The notes: generated by a model from the sequence alone, not told the origin. 64,000 nucleotides of DNA from CAZCTC01 sp964501335 (GCA_964501335.1 CAZCTC010000004.1:1-64000), one strand, 5' to 3'. Shown: positions 52,185-60,478, counted from the stretch's first letter. Translations and numbers: made by a program.

Positions 52185-52922
52185 TTATTTCTTACATAAG
52201 AAAACCGGAGTGTCGTCTTGTAATCCCATGCGGTGGCGTTCTTCGGCAGTTGTAAATATATTCAGGGTAAGGGGGTGGACAAGAAAGCCGGCTTCCTGAA
52301 GGCGAGTTTGTACATCCGGGCCATAATTTCTGACGTGATCTTCCTGCCCAAAGCGGCGTTCGCGTTCTTGGGGGGTGGTTATGGTAGGATCTTCTTCTGT
52401 TTGAGCGACCGTAATGGGGACCTGGATCAAGGCCCACCCAGTGAGACTCAATACTCGATAAAACTCGCGCATCGCCAGCCGATCATCAGATACATGTTCT
52501 AAGACATGGCTGCAATAAATGACATCGAAGGAGGCCGGAGGATAGTCAATTGCTGTAATATCCATTTTTACCATGGCTGCAGGATTGTATAAATCTGCGG
52601 TGAGGTAGGTTAACTGGGGTAAGAGCTTGAAGTGTGAGGTGAAAGCTGGTTCCGGGGCTATATGCAGCATTCGTTTGGGTGTGGCATTCAGCAGGTTGGT
52701 CTCTCGTTGAAATAAGAGCCAGGTTGAACGGTGGCGTTCCAACGCTCCGCAAATCGGACAGCGTGCACCTGGGCGGGGTGGGCGGCCTGCTTCTAGAAAA
52801 GCACGAACCGAACTATGGCAAACCGGGCAAAAATACCGGGTGCCAAAGAAATAGAGTTGCTTTAGCTTTAAAACGAGTTTAGGAGCGCGACGCGCAACAA
52901 GCCGGCGAATTTTTTGATACAT
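52185..52922 (-). CDS. SAM-dependent methyltransferase with N-terminal Cys pairs
   Basis: 245 residues. The N-terminal region (about 30-62) has CPVC and CPIC pairs, which may bind zinc. The SAM domain follows: RMLHIAPEPAFTSHF, DVIYCSHVLEHVSDD and RVLSLTGWALIQVPI. The Cys-pair plus HIAPE arrangement is known from methyltransferases in glycan clusters, so it may belong with the polysaccharide genes although separated from them. It has its own strong promoter in an AT-rich gap. Substrate not predictable. Confidence 0.87.
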   Translation of the reverse strand: MYQKIRRLVARRAPKLVLKLKQLYFFGTRYFCPVCHSSVRAFLEAGRPPRPGARCPICGALERHRSTWLLFQRETNLLNATPKRMLHIAPEPAFTSHFKLLPQLTYLTADLYNPAAMVKMDITAIDYPPASFDVIYCSHVLEHVSDDRLAMREFYRVLSLTGWALIQVPITVAQTEEDPTITTPQERERRFGQEDHVRNYGPDVQTRLQEAGFLVHPLTLNIFTTAEERHRMGLQDDTPVFLCKK

Positions 52923-52958
52923 TTTCTCTATTTCCTGGGCAAGTAGGATGGATGATGT

Positions 52959-52986
52959 AGTATAGTTTTGTTTTTGATTCTGTCAA
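52959..52986 (-). promoter_or_regulatory. Promoter of the Cys-pair methyltransferase gene
   Basis: On the - strand: perfect TTGACA (52986-52981), 16-base spacer, TATACT (52964-52959), 37 bases before the ATG at 52922. Confidence 0.75.
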
Positions 52987-53051
52987 TTTATTTAAACTTT
53001 GTGAGTCGATTTTGATTGTTTTTATATTTTGTTGAGTTGCCGAAAGCTGTT

Positions 53052-54182
53052 TTATTCTGCCCGCCAGACGCGAAACTTTTTATCGTCGTGGACGAGCCGG
53101 ACTTGGGAAAAACTCTGGCGAAGCCAGGGTTCATATTTAAGGAAGGCATTGGCTACCAGATAGAGCCGACCGCCGGGGCGCAGGACCCGGGCAGCTTCAG
53201 TAATGAAGAGCCGGGCAGTCTCGAAATCCATGCCGTGGCCCTGATGGAAGGGGGGATTGGCGGCTACGCGGTGGAATGTGCCGGAGGGCAGGCCTTCGGC
53301 ACCCCAACTGAGGCGGACCCGCTGGGGATCGGGATAGCCGTTGGCGGCCAGGGTGCGCCGCGCCGATTCGACGGCGCCGGCGGAGATATCGACCAGGGTG
53401 GCGTGGGCGCCCCGACGCAGGGCGGCCAGTCCGACTACCCCCGCCCCACATCCCAGATCCAGGAGCGTCATGCCCGGTTCCACTTCCATGGCCTGGATCA
53501 GGGCGGCAGCTCCTTCATCCAGATGGCCCCAGGCAAAGACATGAGAGCTGCTGACGAGTTTAGTGGGGTGGCCGTCCAGCTGGATCTCTTCGATGATATA
53601 GGAGATTTCGGGCGGTGGGGGGAATCCGCGGGTGGGGGAACGTTGGGCCAGCGCCGCATGGGAACCGCCTTTGCGGGCGACCACTCCGGCCCGGCCGAAG
53701 AGGTTGGCGGCCTGATCGATGGCGGTGCGCACTCCGTCGTGAGATGCGCCGGCGAGACAGAGCCGGCCGCCGGGATGCAGCAGTGCGCCGGCCAGAGAGA
53801 CCGCTTCTCCCTGGGCGGATTTGCCGCGGGAGAGGGAGAGCAGGACCAGACTGAACGATTGCAGTTCCAGTCCGGCGTAATCCGCCTGTAAGAGCAGGCG
53901 CGGTTGCGGCAGCCCGGCATGGTCAAAAGTGGCTTTCAGGCTCCAGGCCTCGGCTGCATTTTCAGTCCAGGCGGTGATGGATGCGGCTCCCTGCCGGGCG
54001 GCCCAGAGGGCCACGGCGGCCAGGTTGGGACCCATGACGAAGACCGTTTCTCCCGCAGCGCGGCGGGCGGCCGTCAAGAGAACGGTCGTGGTGGCATCGG
54101 GTTCCGGAACGCCGGCCCGGCGGATCAAGACAGCCGGGCCGTCGGGCAGCTGAATGGGGATCTGTAAGTTCTCGGTGCTCAT
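53052..54182 (-). CDS. RsmC/RlmG-like rRNA guanine-N2 methyltransferase
   Basis: 376 residues with two methyltransferase-like halves. The N-terminal half (about 30-170) is degenerate; the C-terminal half (about 200-376) has SSSHVFAWGHLDEGAAALI, MTLLDLGCGAGVVGLAAL and the catalytic NPPF in VAANPPFHQGHGMD. This duplicated build is typical of RsmC and RlmG, which make N2-methylguanosine in 16S or 23S rRNA. Which position is modified cannot be told. It follows moeA by 9 bases and probably shares its transcript. Confidence 0.87.
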   Translation of the reverse strand: MSTENLQIPIQLPDGPAVLIRRAGVPEPDATTTVLLTAARRAAGETVFVMGPNLAAVALWAARQGAASITAWTENAAEAWSLKATFDHAGLPQPRLLLQADYAGLELQSFSLVLLSLSRGKSAQGEAVSLAGALLHPGGRLCLAGASHDGVRTAIDQAANLFGRAGVVARKGGSHAALAQRSPTRGFPPPPEISYIIEEIQLDGHPTKLVSSSHVFAWGHLDEGAAALIQAMEVEPGMTLLDLGCGAGVVGLAALRRGAHATLVDISAGAVESARRTLAANGYPDPQRVRLSWGAEGLPSGTFHRVAANPPFHQGHGMDFETARLFITEAARVLRPGGRLYLVANAFLKYEPWLRQSFSQVRLVHDDKKFRVWRAE

Positions 54183-54191
54183 TGATTTTGG

Positions 54192-55430
54192 CTATTTGAG
54201 AAGTTCTACATCGACTTCGGTGCCGGCTGAGAGTCCGGTTACATCGAGGGGGATGTGGATCACGCCTTCCCCGCGGACCAGCGTAAAGATCAGATTGGAT
54301 TCTCCATAGATCGGTTCGGCGATCAGCCCGTCGGGCCCGGCTTGCATCCGTACCGGGATGAAGCTTTCGCGGCCCGAAGCGCCGGCCACGTTTTGGGAGA
54401 GGCGGGCGCGCAGGGTGGGGGTGCGTGGTGGTTCGGCGCCCTGGAGACGATCCAATACCGGCGGGATGAAGAGGCGAGCGGAGTTCAATGCCGAAACGGG
54501 ATTGCCGGGCAGGCCGAAGACCGGTTTGCCGTCACAGACGGCCAGGATGGTCGGTTTGCCGGGGCGCAACGGAATGCCATGGACCAGGACTCCGGGTGTT
54601 CCCAGGCGGTTGATCACTTCGGAGGTTTTGTCACGGGCGCTGACCGAACTGCCGGCGGTGATGATCAGAATGTCGGCGTCGGCAAGGGCGGCCTGGGCCA
54701 CCCGTTCCAGGGCGGCGGGATCGTCGGGGATGATGCCGTGGCGCAGGGGGAGTCCGCCGTGGCTTTCGACCAGCGCTCCGATGGCGATGGTATTGATATC
54801 ACGGACCTGATTGGGGCCGGGGGTGGTTTCGGGTGTGACCAGTTCATCGCCGGTGGAGATCAAGGCGACGCGGGGGCGGCGGATTACCGGGATCTGCGTG
54901 AGGCCGAGGGCTGCCAGTCCGCCCAATTCCTGAGCGCGCAACCGTCGACCGGCGGGGATTACCAGATCACCGGTACGGACATCTTCACCCACCGGAATCA
55001 CGCCGCCGCCAGGAGCCGCGGCTTTCAGGATTTCCACCAGGCCGGGGCCGCCATCCTGGGTTTGTTCGACCATGACGACTGCGTCGGCTCCATCCGGCAG
55101 GGCGCCGCCGGTATGGATCAAGGCGGCCTGGCCCGGGCCCAGCGCGAGTGTGGAGGGGCGGCCCATCAGGATCTCGCCGATGATGTTAAGGTAAGCGGGG
55201 AGGGATTCGGTGGCGCCGAAGGTGTCGGCTGCGCGGACGGCGTACCCATCGACCGTGGAGCGGGCAAATTGAGGGAGCGGGTGGGTAGCGACGACGGGTT
55301 CCGCCAGGATGCGGTGGAGGGCGGCTTCAAGGGGGAGGTTTTCGGTCGATAGCGGGGCGGTGGGGAGGGCGTCCAGCAAGCGGGTCAGGGCTGTGGCGCG
55401 GGGCGTGAGGGTAAACAGTTCTCGGGTCAT
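54192..55430 (-). CDS. moeA: Molybdopterin molybdenumtransferase
   Basis: 412 residues. QFARSTVDGYAVRAAD, IPVGEDVRTGDLVIPAG, LISTGDELV, ILIITAGSSVSARDKTSEV and FGLPGNPVSAL are the standard MoeA motifs. It inserts molybdate into adenylylated molybdopterin at the end of cofactor synthesis. The length is normal. A strong AAGGAGGC lies before the ATG. No other Mo-cofactor gene is in the window, so the pathway is spread across the genome. Confidence 0.95.
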   Translation of the reverse strand: MTRELFTLTPRATALTRLLDALPTAPLSTENLPLEAALHRILAEPVVATHPLPQFARSTVDGYAVRAADTFGATESLPAYLNIIGEILMGRPSTLALGPGQAALIHTGGALPDGADAVVMVEQTQDGGPGLVEILKAAAPGGGVIPVGEDVRTGDLVIPAGRRLRAQELGGLAALGLTQIPVIRRPRVALISTGDELVTPETTPGPNQVRDINTIAIGALVESHGGLPLRHGIIPDDPAALERVAQAALADADILIITAGSSVSARDKTSEVINRLGTPGVLVHGIPLRPGKPTILAVCDGKPVFGLPGNPVSALNSARLFIPPVLDRLQGAEPPRTPTLRARLSQNVAGASGRESFIPVRMQAGPDGLIAEPIYGESNLIFTLVRGEGVIHIPLDVTGLSAGTEVDVELLK

Positions 55431-55473
55431 AGGCCTCCTTCTTGAATAAGAAAACTAAAATCACATTAAAGGG

Positions 55474-55502
55474 ATCATACCGCGGAACGGGCAAAGCGCA
55501 AA
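55474..55502 (-). promoter_or_regulatory. Possible promoter of moeA
   Basis: On the - strand: TTTGCG (55502-55497), 17-base spacer, TATGAT (55479-55474). The -35 box is weak. Confidence 0.4.
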
Positions 55503-55562
55503 AACAAAATTTCATTTTTTACCTGTGCGGTTGTTCATGAGTGAGGATTAAAAACGGTTTTT

Positions 55563-55681
55563 GTATCCGCAACAGGAGCTTTCCTGGTAAAAAGCGACGC
55601 GCTGGATGGGGGGAGAGAGTTTTTTGTTTGTATTTTTGCGCGCATTCTTATGCGCGCAAAAATACGGGCTTTTTCTCCCGC
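55563..55681 (+). repeat. Boxed hairpin element
   Basis: GTATCCGCAACAGGAGC, then GAAAAAGCGACGCG-type spacer, CTGGATGGGGGGAGAGAG (55602-55619), T-rich run, perfect 16-bp hairpin GTATTTTTGCGCGCAT (55630-55645) with ATGCGCGCAAAAATAC (55650-55665), then GGGCTTTTTCTCCCGC. The box is almost identical to the tandem units at 5899-6182 while the stem is different. Confidence 0.8.
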
Positions 55682-55778
55682 TTTTCGTGGCTAACCGCAC
55701 CGGTCGTCATTTTTTATATATTTTTCACGCCTCCGCAGGGGGGCAAATAATATAAAAAGAGAATCAAGAGGGGAGAAT

Positions 55779-55807
55779 TTGTCAGGCATAAAAAATGCGT
55801 GTAGAAT
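55779..55807 (+). promoter_or_regulatory. Promoter of the PPi-type phosphofructokinase gene
   Basis: TTGTCA (55779-55784), 17-base spacer, TAGAAT (55802-55807). The start codon at 55872 lies about 57 bases downstream of the expected transcription start. Confidence 0.65.
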
Positions 55808-55871
55808 GGACGATTGAGACCTGATGCCGCAGGAGCTATCTGCGGAGGTAGCGTTGAAAGGAGAATCAACG

Positions 55872-57032
55872 ATGAGAATTGCCGTGTTGACTGGTGGAGG
55901 GGATGTCCCTGGCCTCAACCCTGCTATTAAAGCGTTGACCCATCGCGCCATTGATGAAGGGCACGAGGTCATCGGTTTCCGTCGTGGTTGGGCCGGCCCG
56001 TTGAACATCAATCCAGACGATTTGGAGGGCGCCTGCCCCAAATGGTATTACAAACTGGATAAGATCAATACGCGGCGCGTCGATCGTGAAGGGGGCACCT
56101 TCCTGCATACCTCACGTACCAATCCGGGTGAAATCCGGATCAAGAATCTCCCTGATTTCCTTAAGCCGTCTTATGCGGGGCGGGATGAGAATGAAATCGT
56201 GGATGTGACACCGCACATTGTGCGGGTTCTTGAAACCTTGAAGATCGATGTCATTGTGCCGATCGGGGGCGAGGACACGTTGGGATATGGCGCTCGCGTG
56301 CATCGGGAACGCTTCCCTGTGGTCAGTATTCCCAAGACCATGGATAACGATGTTTTCGGTACTGATTTCTGTATCGGCTTTTCCACGGCTGTAACTCGCA
56401 GCGTTACCTTTATCCATCAACTCCGCACCTCGATCGGTTCACACGAACGTATCGGCGTGATCGAACTGTTTGGTCGGCAGTCGGGTGAGACCGCGTTGAT
56501 TTCGGCCTATCTGGCCGGCACGGATCGGGCCCTGATTTGCGAGGTGCCCTATGATCCGGAGCGGTTGTCCTCACTGATCATGGATGACAAGCGGGCCAAT
56601 CCCAGCAATTACGCCATTGTCGCGGTTTCCGAAGGGGCCAAGCCTTTCGGGGGCGATGTGGTGGAATGGGGCGAGCCGGATGCCTATGGCCATCGCAAGC
56701 TGGGCGGCGTCGGGATGCAGGTGAGCGATATCCTGAAGAAATATACCGGTGAGAATATCATTTACCAGCAATTGGGCTATTTGATGCGCTCGGGTTCTCC
56801 GGATTCGTTGGACCTGATGGTGGCGGTCAACTATGCCAATATTGCCATGGATCTGATCAGCGAACGGATTTTCGGACGGATGGTGGCTCTCCGCGACGGT
56901 CAATATGTCAGTGTTTCCGCCGACATGCCGATTCTGGGACGCAAGCGCGTGGATGTCGATCAGCTGTACGATATCGAACAGTATCGGCCCAAGATTCGTC
57001 ACGTTCACGGCAAGCCGATGTTCCTGTACTAA
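55872..57032 (+). CDS. 6-phosphofructokinase, predicted PPi-dependent
   Basis: 386 residues of the PFK-A fold. The N-terminus is MRIAVLTGGGDVPGLNP. The donor-determining sites read GGEDT (Asp135, aligned with Gly104 of E. coli PfkA) and PKTMDND (Lys155, aligned with Gly124). Asp plus Lys at these sites is the known mark of pyrophosphate-dependent enzymes, while ATP enzymes have Gly at both. It would phosphorylate fructose 6-phosphate reversibly with PPi in the cytoplasm. ATG 55872 has AAAGGAG 8 bases upstream; an earlier in-frame ATG at 55824 would add 16 residues without match to the family. An ATP-type paralog follows. Confidence 0.9.
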   Translation: MRIAVLTGGGDVPGLNPAIKALTHRAIDEGHEVIGFRRGWAGPLNINPDDLEGACPKWYYKLDKINTRRVDREGGTFLHTSRTNPGEIRIKNLPDFLKPSYAGRDENEIVDVTPHIVRVLETLKIDVIVPIGGEDTLGYGARVHRERFPVVSIPKTMDNDVFGTDFCIGFSTAVTRSVTFIHQLRTSIGSHERIGVIELFGRQSGETALISAYLAGTDRALICEVPYDPERLSSLIMDDKRANPSNYAIVAVSEGAKPFGGDVVEWGEPDAYGHRKLGGVGMQVSDILKKYTGENIIYQQLGYLMRSGSPDSLDLMVAVNYANIAMDLISERIFGRMVALRDGQYVSVSADMPILGRKRVDVDQLYDIEQYRPKIRHVHGKPMFLY

Positions 57033-57051
57033 ATCGATGGACTTCAGGAAG

Positions 57052-57105
57052 AGCGGAAGCTGGAAGTGAGACGCATGAGGGTCAACTTTCTGGCTTCCGC
57101 TTTTT
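57052..57105 (+). terminator. Intrinsic terminator after the first phosphofructokinase
   Basis: AGCGGAAGC (57052-57060) pairs with GCTTCCGCT (57093-57101), with further pairing inside, followed by T-run 57101-57105. It separates the two phosphofructokinase genes. Confidence 0.7.
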
Positions 57106-57176
57106 CAGGCGGGGTTGGTGGCTGGGATCGGTTTTCATGCAGTAAAAGAATTTCACAGTGACAGGTAGGAGGTAGC

Positions 57177-58148
57177 ATGCAAAAGATTGCTGTGCTGACC
57201 AGCGGTGGTGATGGGCCCGGACTCAACCCTTGCATTCGGGCTGTAGTGCGGCAGGCGCTTAAGCAAAATGCCGAAGTTTATGGAGTGAAATGGGGGTATG
57301 CCGGTCTGATCAATGACGACATGATGCTCCTTTCTTCCCGGGATGTCGGCGGGATTTTGGGGCGTGGCGGTACCTTTTTGGGCACGGCCCGCTGTCCGGA
57401 ATTTGCCGATATCAAAGTTCGCCGGACTGCGCTGCGGCATTTGAATCAGCGGGGAATCGATGGTCTGGTGGTGATTGGTGGTAATGGTTCGTTGACCGGG
57501 GCGTTGCGGTTACATGAGATGGGCTATCCCGTGGTGGGGATTCCCGGCTCGATCGACAACGACATCAATGGGACCGACATGGCGGTGGGCGTCGATACCA
57601 CCTTAAATACGATTTTGGATGCGATCGACAAGATCAAGGATACGGCTTCCTCGCATCAGCGGGCTTTTTTGATTGAGACGATGGGACGCAATTGCGGCTA
57701 TCTGGCTCTTTCTACGGGACTGGCGGGCGGCGCCGAGATGATTCTGGTGCCGGAACGTGAAGGCCCGAGTATGGAACAGATTGCGGATGTCGTGGTGGAT
57801 ACCTATGTCCGCGGAAAGAACCATTGTATTATTTTGATTTCCGAGGGCTGGAAGCCCGGGACGCAGGCCGTGGCCGATTATCTGGTCACTCGCAAATCGG
57901 ATCTGGGCTTTGACGTGCGGGTGACGGTGTTGGGGCATGTCCAACGCGGGGGACGGCCGTCGGCTTTTGACCGGGTGCTGGCGACCCGGATGGGATCGCA
58001 GGCCGCCCAGGCATTGTTGGAGGGGGAGTATGGCAAGATGGTGGGGTTGCAGGGCGGTGTGATGACGATGGTGCCGCTGGAAGATGCGGTGAGTAAGCAG
58101 AAGCCGCTCGACCCCAAATTATTAGAACTGGCTGGCATGATGTATTAA
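57177..58148 (+). CDS. pfkA: 6-phosphofructokinase, predicted ATP-dependent
   Basis: 323 residues, numbering close to E. coli PfkA. IAVLTSGGDGPGLNPCIRAV at the start, GGNGSLTGA (Asn103, Gly104), PGSIDND (Gly124, catalytic Asp127), and LGHVQRGGRPSAFDR at the C-terminal fructose phosphate site. Gly at 104 and 124 predicts ATP as donor. Asn at 103 replaces the Asp that helps hold Mg-ATP in E. coli, an unusual point. Expected reaction: ATP + fructose 6-phosphate to fructose 1,6-bisphosphate. A GGTAGGAGG site precedes the ATG. It shares a locus, but probably not a transcript, with the PPi-type enzyme. Confidence 0.93.
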   Translation: MQKIAVLTSGGDGPGLNPCIRAVVRQALKQNAEVYGVKWGYAGLINDDMMLLSSRDVGGILGRGGTFLGTARCPEFADIKVRRTALRHLNQRGIDGLVVIGGNGSLTGALRLHEMGYPVVGIPGSIDNDINGTDMAVGVDTTLNTILDAIDKIKDTASSHQRAFLIETMGRNCGYLALSTGLAGGAEMILVPEREGPSMEQIADVVVDTYVRGKNHCIILISEGWKPGTQAVADYLVTRKSDLGFDVRVTVLGHVQRGGRPSAFDRVLATRMGSQAAQALLEGEYGKMVGLQGGVMTMVPLEDAVSKQKPLDPKLLELAGMMY

Positions 58149-58156
58149 TTTTTCGG

Positions 58157-58210
58157 CTTTTATACAAAACCAGCGCGTTCCTTACCGGGCGCGCTGGTTT
58201 TGTATAAAAG
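58157..58210. terminator. Long palindrome between convergent genes
   Basis: A perfect 21-bp inverted repeat: 58157-58177 (CTTTTATACAAAACCAGCGCG) read as its complement at 58190-58210, with a 12-base loop. Lying 8 bases after pfkA and 45 bases from the stop of the convergent prenyl synthase gene, it probably stops both transcripts, helped by the T-rich outer arms. Confidence 0.75.
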
Positions 58211-58255
58211 CTTTTACCTGTCATGGGCTTTTTTCCAGATTAACCACACAGACGG

Positions 58256-59251
58256 TTACATTTTGCGGTTGAGCAGGCGGAGGGCCAGGGTTTCCAGGGC
58301 GCTTTGGGCTTCGCCAGAGCCGGCGGAACGTTCCAGTGCCGCCATGGCGAGGCGATGATATTCTGCGGAGCGGGCCCGGGTATAGGCGCGACTGCCGGCT
58401 TCTTCCAGCAGCTGGAGGCCCCGGGCGACGGTCGCTTCGTCGAGGGCGGGGGCAGCCAGCAGTTCTGTCAATGCCGGGCTGTGCGCCAGTCCATGCAGGA
58501 TCGGCAGGGTTTTCTTGTGGTGGATCAGATCAGATCCTACCGGTTTGCCCGTTTCTGTCGGTTCTCCCCACAATCCCAGCAGGTCATCTTCCATTTGAAA
58601 GCCTAAACCCAGCATGTGCCCGAATTCCGCCAGGGCGGCGACTTTTTCGGGGGGGGCCCCGGCGCATAATCCGCCCAGTTCACAGCAGAGGGCGAGAAGG
58701 GCCGCGGTTTTTCCCTCAATCATTTGCAGATATTCCGTTTCTGATACATTGGAGGCATTTTCGAAGGCAATATCGCGGCATTGTCCTTCAGTTAAATGTA
58801 AGACCGTGAGGCTGAAGCGTTCCCAGGCCGGTTTATAGAGAGCCGGGGGCAGGTTGATTAAGGCCTGATAGGCAATGGAAAAAAGGGCATCGCCGGCGTT
58901 GATGGCCTGGGCTTCGCCCCAGAGGGTCCAGAGGGTCGGGCGGCCGCGGCGGGTGGTATCCCGGTCTTCGATATCGTCATGGATCAGGGAAAAATTGTGG
59001 AGCAGTTCTACGGCGGCGGCGGCCGGGAGGGCCATGGGCCAATCTCCCCCCTGGGCTTCGCAGGCGAGCAAAAGGAAGATGGGGCGGAGCCGTTTGCCGG
59101 GATTAATTTGTTGGGGGGTGAAGTTTTGATCTACCCAGCCCATGTGGTATTGCATCATGCCGTAAACCAGGGCAGGGGCTTCCGGGCGAGGCGTGAGGTG
59201 CGTCTGCAAGGTTTTTTCCAGGGTTGGTAAATAGCGGGTAAAGGGATCCAT
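58256..59251 (-). CDS. Polyprenyl (geranylgeranyl-type) diphosphate synthase
   Basis: 331 residues, all-helical isoprenyl synthase. The first Asp-rich motif is LIHDDIEDRDTTRRG, the second GFQMEDDLLGLWG; PGKRLRPIFLL is the N-terminal diphosphate-binding region. It condenses isopentenyl diphosphate onto an allylic primer in the cytoplasm. Chain length cannot be fixed from sequence alone. The IPP isomerase gene lies 99 bases upstream on the same strand, so substrate supply and use are neighbours. Confidence 0.9.
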   Translation of the reverse strand: MDPFTRYLPTLEKTLQTHLTPRPEAPALVYGMMQYHMGWVDQNFTPQQINPGKRLRPIFLLLACEAQGGDWPMALPAAAAVELLHNFSLIHDDIEDRDTTRRGRPTLWTLWGEAQAINAGDALFSIAYQALINLPPALYKPAWERFSLTVLHLTEGQCRDIAFENASNVSETEYLQMIEGKTAALLALCCELGGLCAGAPPEKVAALAEFGHMLGLGFQMEDDLLGLWGEPTETGKPVGSDLIHHKKTLPILHGLAHSPALTELLAAPALDEATVARGLQLLEEAGSRAYTRARSAEYHRLAMAALERSAGSGEAQSALETLALRLLNRKM

Positions 59252-59292
59252 TGTGCTCCTTACTTGGTAATAACACTTGTCCGAAGTGTGTT

Positions 59293-59337
59293 TTTATATT
59301 TTTCGCGCGCCTCAAAGGGGCGCGCGAAAAATATAAA
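59293..59337. repeat. Perfect 19-bp hairpin
   Basis: Left arm 59293-59311 (TTTATATTTTTCGCGCGCC) and right arm 59319-59337 pair perfectly with a 7-base loop. It lies between the IPP isomerase and prenyl synthase genes. The T-run is inside the stem. Confidence 0.8.
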
Positions 59338-59350
59338 CCCTTGATTGTTT

Positions 59351-60385
59351 TTAATGGTCGCTAGAAAGCACCGGCAATTGATGCAGCGTATTCAGATCGG
59401 GAACGCCGGCGCAGAACATGGCAATGCGCAGCTCCCGGCGCAAGATTTCGATCCGATCGGCGAGCGCCTGGGGGGATTGGGCGGCAGCCCGCAGTAAAGG
59501 CCCGGCCAGGGAGCCGACCTGCGCGCCCAGGGCCAGGGCGATGGCCAGTTGTAGTCCATTGTGTAGGCCGCCGCTGGCGATCAGGGGCAGGGCCGGGAAG
59601 GCTTCATGGAGCTGGCGCAGAGCTTCGGTTGTGGGTAGTCCCCAGTTGCGGAACGTGGCGGCGACTTCCTGTCCGATGGGGTCGGGGCTACGGTACATTT
59701 CCACCTGGCTCCAGGAGGTCCCGCCGGCGCCGGCTACATCGAGGATGCTCACCCCGGCTTCGATCAGTTGGCGGGCAACGGAAGCAGAGATGCCCCAACC
59801 GACTTCTTTGACGATGACGGGGACTGAAAGCGTTCGACAGACCGCTTCGATTTTGTGCAGCAGATCGGAGAAGCGGGTATTGCCTTCGGGTTGGAGGGCT
59901 TCCTGGAGGGGATTGAGGTGGAGGATCAGTCCGTCGGCTTCTACCATCTCCACGATTTTTTGGCAGTCATCGGGGCCATAACCGTAGTTCAATTGGACGG
60001 CTCCCAGATTGGCTAACAACAGGATCTGGGGGGCAAAGCGGCGCATTTGAAAGGTCGGCAGGGTTTCCGGGGCGGCGAGGAGGGCGCGCATTGATCCCAG
60101 GCCCATTCCCAGGCCGAAGGCCTGGGCCGCCTCCGCCAGTTTCTGGTTGATCTCCCCGGCGAGGGGCGTACCTCCTGTCATGGAGGCGATGATCAGCGGC
60201 AGGGCGAGCGGTCGACCGAGAAAGTTCAGGCGGGTATCCACATTTTCCAGATCGATTTCGGGCAGAGCACAGTGTTGAAGGCGGTAGCGTTCAAAACCGG
60301 GGGTAAGTTGATCAAAGGTGACATCTTTTTCCAGATTGATCTGGATGTGGTCATCTTTACGTGAGCTGATAGATGGATCAGCCAT
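59351..60385 (-). CDS. fni: Type 2 isopentenyl-diphosphate delta-isomerase
   Basis: 344 residues, FMN enzyme of the Fni/IDI-2 family. SSRKDDHIQI at the N-terminus, LIIASMTGGTP, GLGMGLGSMRALL, VKEVGWGIS (substrate/FMN Lys-Glu), VAGAGGTSWSQVE and SGGLHNGLQLAIALALGA are the family motifs. It interconverts isopentenyl and dimethylallyl diphosphate and needs reduced FMN. It is transcribed away from acpP, with its promoter at 60437-60464, and leads into the prenyl synthase gene. Confidence 0.95.
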   Translation of the reverse strand: MADPSISSRKDDHIQINLEKDVTFDQLTPGFERYRLQHCALPEIDLENVDTRLNFLGRPLALPLIIASMTGGTPLAGEINQKLAEAAQAFGLGMGLGSMRALLAAPETLPTFQMRRFAPQILLLANLGAVQLNYGYGPDDCQKIVEMVEADGLILHLNPLQEALQPEGNTRFSDLLHKIEAVCRTLSVPVIVKEVGWGISASVARQLIEAGVSILDVAGAGGTSWSQVEMYRSPDPIGQEVAATFRNWGLPTTEALRQLHEAFPALPLIASGGLHNGLQLAIALALGAQVGSLAGPLLRAAAQSPQALADRIEILRRELRIAMFCAGVPDLNTLHQLPVLSSDH

Positions 60386-60436
60386 AATTCACCTCCGCTT
60401 GACTTAGAACCGCGACAGTTTGGAATTGGAACATCT

Positions 60437-60464
60437 ATCTTATCGTAAGGTGGGAAGTTGTCAA
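60437..60464 (-). promoter_or_regulatory. Promoter of fni
   Basis: On the - strand: perfect TTGACA (60464-60459), 16-base spacer, TAAGAT (60442-60437), 52 bases before the fni start. The -35 box lies 15 bases from the -35 box of the divergent acpP promoter. Confidence 0.7.
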
Positions 60465-60478
60465 ACTTTTAATTTAGC

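Larger units (their letters stand above)
55431..55871. other. Intergenic region between moeA and the first phosphofructokinase
   Basis: This 441-base gap holds a candidate moeA promoter, one copy of the boxed hairpin element (55563-55681), the phosphofructokinase promoter and a short leader hairpin (CCGCAG/CTGCGG, about 55828-55845). No gene is visible. Confidence 0.6.

Noticed and set aside
55808..55871. Riboswitch in the leader of the first phosphofructokinase gene
   Set aside because: The leader is only about 60 bases with one small hairpin and matches no riboswitch class I know.
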